Assembly (NCBI GenBank): GCA_019188255.1
Contig: JAETXT010000005.1
Coordinates: 3,844,001-3,908,000, forward strand
DNA from: Verticillium longisporum
Taxonomy: Eukaryota; Ascomycota; Sordariomycetes; Glomerellales; Plectosphaerellaceae
Length of the DNA: 64,000 nt
Direction: 5' to 3'
The notes beneath the pieces were generated by a model. The model was not told the origin of the DNA, did not search any database, and saw only the letters and a program-made list of their open reading frames with translations. Position 1 is the first letter of the stretch, and each line of letters opens with the position of its first letter. Shown here piece by piece: positions 58,499 to 64,000 of this stretch. A program made the translations under genes and the position numbers.

Positions 58499-61400
58499 AT
58501 GCGGTCGCCTTTTCGGAGGCGCCCTTCGGCGCGGCGGCCTCGTTCGCCAACTCCGGCTGCTTTGTTCGCGATGGCAGCAGCAGCGCCCTACCTTGTGTCG
58601 GCCTTGGAATTCAGGGAAGTGCCCGAATCGAACCTCGACCTCTCTCAGCTTGGAAGGATAGGCTTGGCCGGAAACTTCGACGGAATTTCCCTCTACGAAT
58701 TTGAAGGGCAAAACGAGTTGCCGCTCAGCACCAACGGCAGTGAGGCGCTTCTCGCAAGACTACCCAACGGCGCATTCGCATCAATAGCATCAACCGATGC
58801 CTCGATCCACGACATGTGTGCATCTTTGCTCGACTCAGGGAGATGGCGGGAGTGGTAATAGCCGGTAATTTTACGAGCGTCGATGGCACCCCTTCTCAGG
58901 GCGTCGCCCTGTTCAACACGACGTCTTCCCAATTCGTTCCCCTCGACGGCCTGTCGGGACAGGTCAACGCCTTGCTCTGTGACGAGAAGAACAACATGGT
59001 CTACGCTGGCGGCAACTTCCGCCACGCAAACTCGACAACCAACGCCATCGCTTGGGTCCATGGCCAAGGGTGGACACCGCTTCCTTTCGCGGGGTTTAAC
59101 GGCCCAGTCTCCTCCATTACCAAGGCGTCCAACGACCACATCATCTTCGGAGGAAGCTTCACGGGACTCGGCAACACCAGCACGCCAACCACTCCAGATG
59201 GCCAGATCATCAACCTGTCGGGTGCTAACGTCACGGCCGCCTCCAGCAGCCGTACTACCGGCTTCAGCGACCCCCGCAACATCTTGTGCAAGACGGAGGG
59301 CGCAGGCGGTGCGGGCAACAGCTGGCTCCTCGAGGATGGCTCGCCCGGCTTCTGGCGCGCTCAGTTCAGCTTCGGCTTCGAGCCCACCAAGTTGCGCCTG
59401 TGGAACACTCGTCAGGATGGCCGCGGCACCCGGACCTGGCGCTTCACGGCCTTCCCCATCAATGGTATTCTCAACATGACATACGTCGACCCTGCGAGCG
59501 GCCAGAAAGCAACATGCACGAGTGAATGCCCCTAGAGCAACGACCCGGCTGTGACCTTCCAGGATTTCCAAATCAACAACAACGTCGGCATGGACGAGTA
59601 CCGCATCGACATCTCTGAGATCAATGGCCCCGGTGGCGGTCTGAATGGCATCCAGCTTTTCGGCGAGGACATCTTCGCGTACGCCATCAACGACTTCAAC
59701 GAGCCTACTTGTGAGGGCCTCGGGATCCAGACGCCCTCGACGGCCACGGCAACCGGACCTTGGACAGAGTCGCCTTCACTGCAGAGCAACTCTCGGTATT
59801 TAACGGCCCAGTTCTCAGCCGACAACATTTCTGACAGCTCGGCGGCGGTTGTCTTCTTCCCCAATATTGAGGAGTCTGGCAACTACTCAGTTGAGATGTA
59901 CACACCCGGCTGCATTCAAGACGACACTTGCACGTCGAGGGGCCAGGTCAACGTTACGGGCGACATGTCATCAGCAGGTAATGGCCGGGTTTTCTACCAC
60001 TCTCTTCCAGACCAACAACTTCGACAAGTACGATCAGATCTACTTTGGCTACATTGAAGCCAGCTCCGCCGGTGGGTTCCGCCCCAGCGTCACTCTCAGG
60101 CCACTTCAAGGACAGACGCTCGACAACCTGACTGTTGTGGCTCAGCGGGTCGGCTTCTCGCTCGTGAATTCGACTGGCGGACTCAATGGCTTGTTCGACT
60201 ACGATCCATCCGCCTCGTCGTTCGACAAGAACGACTTTACCAGCTCCGCCATCAACCAGTTGGGCGCAAGCTTTTCTTCCGAGTCTGCAGTGACAAGCCT
60301 CAAGACCGTCGGTGATGTGGTGATTGTCGGAGGCAATTTCACATCGGCGGATGGCAGGAATGTTGTGGGCATCAACACTGTCGATCAGAAGGTCCAGCCG
60401 CTCGACGGAGGACTCAACGGCGAGGTCATGGCCATGCATCTGGAAGGCTCTCGATTGTATGTTGGCGGCGAGTTCTCGAATTCACTCGACAACAGCATCA
60501 CAGGTCTCAACAATGTTGGCGTCTACGCCTCGGACAACGATACCTGGACTGCTCTGGGAGCTGGCGTCAACGGAAAGGTCATCCATGTGGTTCCCATGCT
60601 GCTCAACTCTACCAATGATGAAGCCGAGACCGTGATTTCCTTCACTGGTAACTTTGACCAAATCAACGAGTTCGGCGACAACACGGCCGTATCCGTGTCT
60701 GGTTTCGCAATCTGGGTGCCGTCGCAGAACAACTGGCTCCAGAACCTTGAGGGCGTCTTCCCCGCCTACAGTGGTGTCCTGACTGCTGCAGCCCTTGATG
60801 TACCCGACAGCGTACCCCTGTTCGCAGGCTCCATGAGCTCCGCCACTCTGAGCGCCAACGGCGCCGTTACCCTCTCTGAAAGGCTTGGCCAATTCCCCGT
60901 CAGAATCCAGCAACCGAGTTCGAGCTCCTCGACGCGCCAGCGCCGCGATATTTTGTCGAGTGGTTCACAGGTCAGCGGCGTTGTGACTGGAGCCTTCTAC
61001 AACCAGGATGATCGGAACGTCACTGTTCTCGCCGGCCACTTCACAGCAACCAGCGGCGGCTCGACTCTTCAGAATTTGGTATTCATCAACGGCTCCGACA
61101 ACAACGCGGTGCGCGGCATTGACTCGGGCGTCTCTGAGAACTCCACTTTTGTTGCGGTTGCAGTTGTCGGCGACACTCTTTTCGCCGGCGGCGACGTCAG
61201 CGGGAACATCAACACGGACACCGTTCGAGGCCTACTCACTTACAACCTCGCTACTGCCAGTCATGGCTCGCAACCCCGGGTCTCAACGGAGGCAACGGCA
61301 CCGTCTCGGCTATCGAGGTTCGTCCAGAGACCGGAGACGTCTATGTCGGCGGCGCTTTTGAATCCGCTGGCTCGTTCGACTGCCCCGGCGTGTGTTATTA

Positions 61401-62213
61401 TAGCACAGACCGCTCGCAGTGGAATCGGCCTGGCACCGGTCTCGAGGGCAATGTCAGCACATTGCTGTGGGCGAGCGAATCGCGCCTCATCGTCGGTGGC
61501 GGGATGCAACTGAACGATTCTCTGGTGTCGCTCGTCGAGTATGACGCTGATGACCAGACCTGGACTGCGTTCCCCGGCCAGAATGACCTACCCGGGCCCG
61601 TCGATGCCATGACACGCGGCTCACAGAACGGAGACCAGCTCTGGGTTGCAGGCACTTCCTCTAACGGAGGATCAGTCTATCTTATGAAGTACGACGGATC
61701 CGAATGGCACCGTGCTGGCGAGTCGCTGCTGCCAAGAACGGTCATCCACAGCCTCCAGATCTTCACTGTCACTTCTTCCCATGAGGGCACCGACACGCTT
61801 GAAGCGGACAAAGTTTTGATGTTGACCGGCTCCATCGGTATCCGCAATTTCGGCACAGCCTCTGCCGCCATCTTCAACGGCACCGGCTTTGTACCTTATG
61901 CCCTGACCACCCACAACGGCAATGGTGTCGGAACGATCAGCAAATTCTTCTCCCAAAACCAAGACTTCTTCAGCGACAAGGGCGGCAAGATGGCCCTTGT
62001 CTTCGTTGTGTTGATAGGTTTGGCTATCGCACTCGGCCTCATGTTCCTCCTTGTCATTGCAGGCATTCTTCTCGATCGCCTTCGCAAGAAGCGCGAGGGT
62101 TACACCCGGCGCCCACGTCCATGTACGACCGTGGGAGTGGAATCCAGAGGATACCGCCGCACGAACTCCTCGAGTCCCTTGGCAAAGGGCGTCCCGGTGC
62201 GCCTCGTATCTAA
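58499..62213 (+). CDS. rax2: Cellular morphogenesis / polarity protein Rax2, heavily interrupted
   Basis: Rax2 is a large type I membrane protein that marks growth sites in fungi. The start MRSPFRRRPSARR leads into a signal sequence (AALFAMAAAAPYLVSALEF). A very long extracellular region has repeated beta-propeller-like GNFTS / GGNF / GGEF units and many N-glycosylation sequons. A transmembrane helix lies at about 61990-62085 (ALVFVVLIGLAIALGLMFLL) with a short basic tail. One frame is restored by four length changes: a missing G at 58838-58840, an extra base at 59987-59993, a missing C at 61274-61277, and a missing C at 62105-62107. The last gives the conserved tail IQRIPPHELLESLGKGRPGA and a TAA at 62211-62213. 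In addition a TAG at 59533-59535 interrupts CTSECP/SNDPAVTFQDF, where relatives appear to have Leu. Corrected length is about 1238 residues. Confidence 0.9.
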
Positions 62214-63398
62214 GAAGAAACGGAGAGAAGGGTTTGATTTCGTTGGTCATTTCACATGGTTTGCAGGGCGTTCTGGATAGGCGTGCCAGGGGCACGAAAA
62301 CGGGATTTGCTTCGATCTGGTCATTTTCACTCGAAAATACCCATAGACAACGCGCAAGGAAGCGAAAGATTTGGAGGAACGGCGTTGCCGAATGTCCGTA
62401 CCGAACTACTACCACCATCACCACACCACCATCACCACACCATCACCACACCATCACCACACCATCACAATAACAACAATTAACACTCCTCAAGTCCGCA
62501 TGGCGGTGATACATGCGGCATACAGTCAGACGACGACGGCACAAGTTGCCAGCAGGCTTCTGACCTCCCCCTCCCCCATCCGGACTTGTTTTCCTTTTGC
62601 TTTCGCTTCTTCACGAACTCACGACTTTTGCTTAATGTCTAACAATCGTATTCTATACCATCACCTTGTGCGCTAGCCGCCTTGCCAGTTGGCTTTGCTG
62701 CAGCAAACACCGACCTTCGTTTCGGGAGGCTGTACATTATTTTCTCCACTGGCTGCCTGCCAAAAACTGTACGTACACAAGCAACGCTGAAAGCACTGTG
62801 TGCAAAAAGCAACAGACTGCCTGCACTTGCATGTGCACTTTTTCCTTTTGGTCTTGAAAGTCGGTTCGGAGGAATACGAAGGTGGTTGTGGTTTGATATG
62901 GAGTCAGGAGGAGACAGGGACATAGGGCGCCATCACTGAGAATGTCTCGGTTATGGAAGCAGCGAGGTAGACAGAAGAATTGACGCGTTTGGCCCTGAAG
63001 AACACAATGCGGTGCCGTACACATTGCATCGATTCCCATGGAAAAAGTACTACGATATACCAGAAGGCAACCCGGACACCGAACCATTTGTGCTCACGTG
63101 ACTTCGCGACAAGAACGCCCTGCAAATCATTTCCACGCCCCGCGTCACCAGGCGTGTTCCAGATCAGGGCCCATTCAACGTCATGACTTGGTGAGTCTGC
63201 CTCGCTGTTTTTCCACCCACCACCACCCCAGCCAATTGTCTGCAGTCAGGTTCGAATTCATTGCCCAATCTTTTCGGAGCAACGCCAACGAAACCAATCA
63301 GTCTATCTGAAATCCTGCGCAATCATCACACGATCCGGCCCTCTCCCATTTTGCGCCGACCGACCACCCGCGAGACAGGGCCCGCCAGTGGCGAAACA
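62214..63398. other. Intergenic region with a (CACCAT)n microsatellite
   Basis: RAX2 3' flank, then the promoter of the next gene. Apart from the microsatellite (separate entry) nothing is recognised. GGTTCGAATTC at 63248 looks like a tRNA B box but no tRNA fold surrounds it. Confidence 0.4.
62402..62470. repeat. (ACCATC)/(ACACCATC) microsatellite
   Basis: About eight imperfect ACCATCACC / ACACCATC units in tandem, non-coding, in the 3' flank of RAX2. Confidence 0.9.
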
Positions 63399-64000
63399 AT
63401 GGCCCCGCCGACCGCGAAAAAGCGAAGCACCGTCACGCCCAAGAAGCCCGCGGCGGCTGCCCCGATCGAAGCAGAAGCCGAGGCCGAACGCCAGCATCCT
63501 GAGTTTCTTCCAAAAAGCCGAGAAGGAGGAGGAGGAGCTGTTCATCGAAGACCGCGCCAAGAAGAGTGCTGCCGCTGCTGCTGCTGCTGTTGCTGCTGCT
63601 GCTACGCCAACGTTGCAGAACGGCCGTGGCGGCGAGGAGGCGAGGTTCAATGAAGTCGGCGGTCCGGTGAAGAAGAGGCGGCTGAGCGGTGCCGGAGTGT
63701 TGGAGGAGGTTGCAGCAGAGGATGACAAGGAGAACGTCGATGGCCTGTTTGGAAGCGACATGGAGGATGTGGAGGACGTTCTCCCTAAAGAAGAGAAGCC
63801 CCCCTCCATGGATGAGGTGATGGCGGAACCCGATCCGGCGACACACAGAGTGCCCAAGGACAAACCCCCGGCCAAGGCGCCTGCGAAACGGAAAGGACCA
63901 TTTCTTGATGATTCCGACAGCGAGGACGAGAGCGATCCGGCGCCGAAACCGAGCTTTGCGATCCCACCGTTTGGTAAAACGGTCGGCTTGCCGCCCGCTG
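63399..64000 (+). CDS. N-terminal part of a PIP-box-like nuclear protein (partial, frameshifted)
   Basis: The ATG at 63399 opens MAPPTAKKRSTVTPKKPAAA. A frame change of one base (or a lost five-base repeat unit) between about 63460 and 63500 is needed to reach ASILSFFQKAEKEEEELFIE, which then runs in frame to the window edge. SILSFF resembles the hydrophobic half of a PCNA-interacting PIP box; a Gln in the right place depends on how the frame change is resolved. A polyalanine run (GCT repeats) lies at 63567-63602, followed by acidic stretches (DSDSEDESDP) and basic KKRRLSG. Such N-termini occur in fungal replication and repair proteins such as mismatch-repair or ligase subunits. The domain that would identify the gene is beyond the window, so I name none. 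Confidence 0.6.

Noticed and set aside
45976..59535. Reassigned TAG codon in this organism
   Set aside because: TAG ends PRE4, RPT4, KAR9 and ARPC2 at the expected places, and the residues expected at the internal TAGs differ (Lys, Leu).
63240..63262. tRNA B box (GGTTCGAATTC)
   Set aside because: No A box at the right distance and no acceptor-stem pairing around it.

Overview
The window is nuclear DNA of a filamentous ascomycete, most likely a Sordariomycete; this is inferred from gene content and was not tested by phylogeny. Supporting points are short GT-AG introns (about 50-190 bp), the fungus-specific genes LRG1, palC, KAR9 and RAX2, a two-HMG-box mitochondrial protein, a relic gene with TpG-to-TpA stop codons as left by repeat-induced point mutation (RIP), and TACCTAGGTACC-rich spacers. 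I saw no CRISPR array, insertion sequence, rRNA or convincing tRNA.

Layout. 1-950: 3' end of an unrecognised proline-rich protein. 2968-6698 (+): LIM-RhoGAP LRG1. 7875-9161 (-): sterol C-3 dehydrogenase ERG26. 10069-11486 (+): conserved protein of unknown function. 11971-13032 (-): mitochondrial HMG-box protein. 14141-14569 (+): small conserved protein. 15100-15813 (-): broken aminoglycoside-phosphotransferase-like relic. 16638-17546 (+): 20S proteasome beta-7. 18135-20780 (-): GFA1. 23690-25094 (-): 26S ATPase RPT4. 26823-28496 (-): conserved Ser-rich protein. 32512-35820 (+): KAR9. 36519-38085 (-): palC. 38852-40728 (+): ALG6. 41196-42549 (+): OGG1. 42957-46626 (+): SF3B1. 47176-47732 (-): LSM2. 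48087-51025 (-): UTP12/DIP2. 51323-52498 (+): ARPC2. 53954-55246 (-): secreted zincin-like protein. 58499-62213 (+): RAX2. 63399 to the end (+): start of a PIP-box-like protein. The genes are ordinary housekeeping and morphogenesis genes and do not form an operon-like or biosynthetic cluster. Several act in polarised growth and the cell wall (LRG1, GFA1, KAR9, ARPC2, RAX2), two in the proteasome, and three in RNA processing or ribosome assembly.

The strongest unexpected signal is technical or evolutionary. At least eight otherwise well-conserved genes need single-base corrections, nearly always at short C or G runs, to stay in frame. SF3B1 and RAX2 each carry an in-frame TAG where homologues have an amino acid. 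KAR9 has a TAG followed by 37 sense codons in the same frame that repeat its terminal KPRWR motif. Homopolymer-length error in the assembly explains most frameshifts. The TAG codons could be errors or, less likely, sites of the sexual-stage A-to-I mRNA editing known in Sordariomycetes. I found no convincing new biological system.
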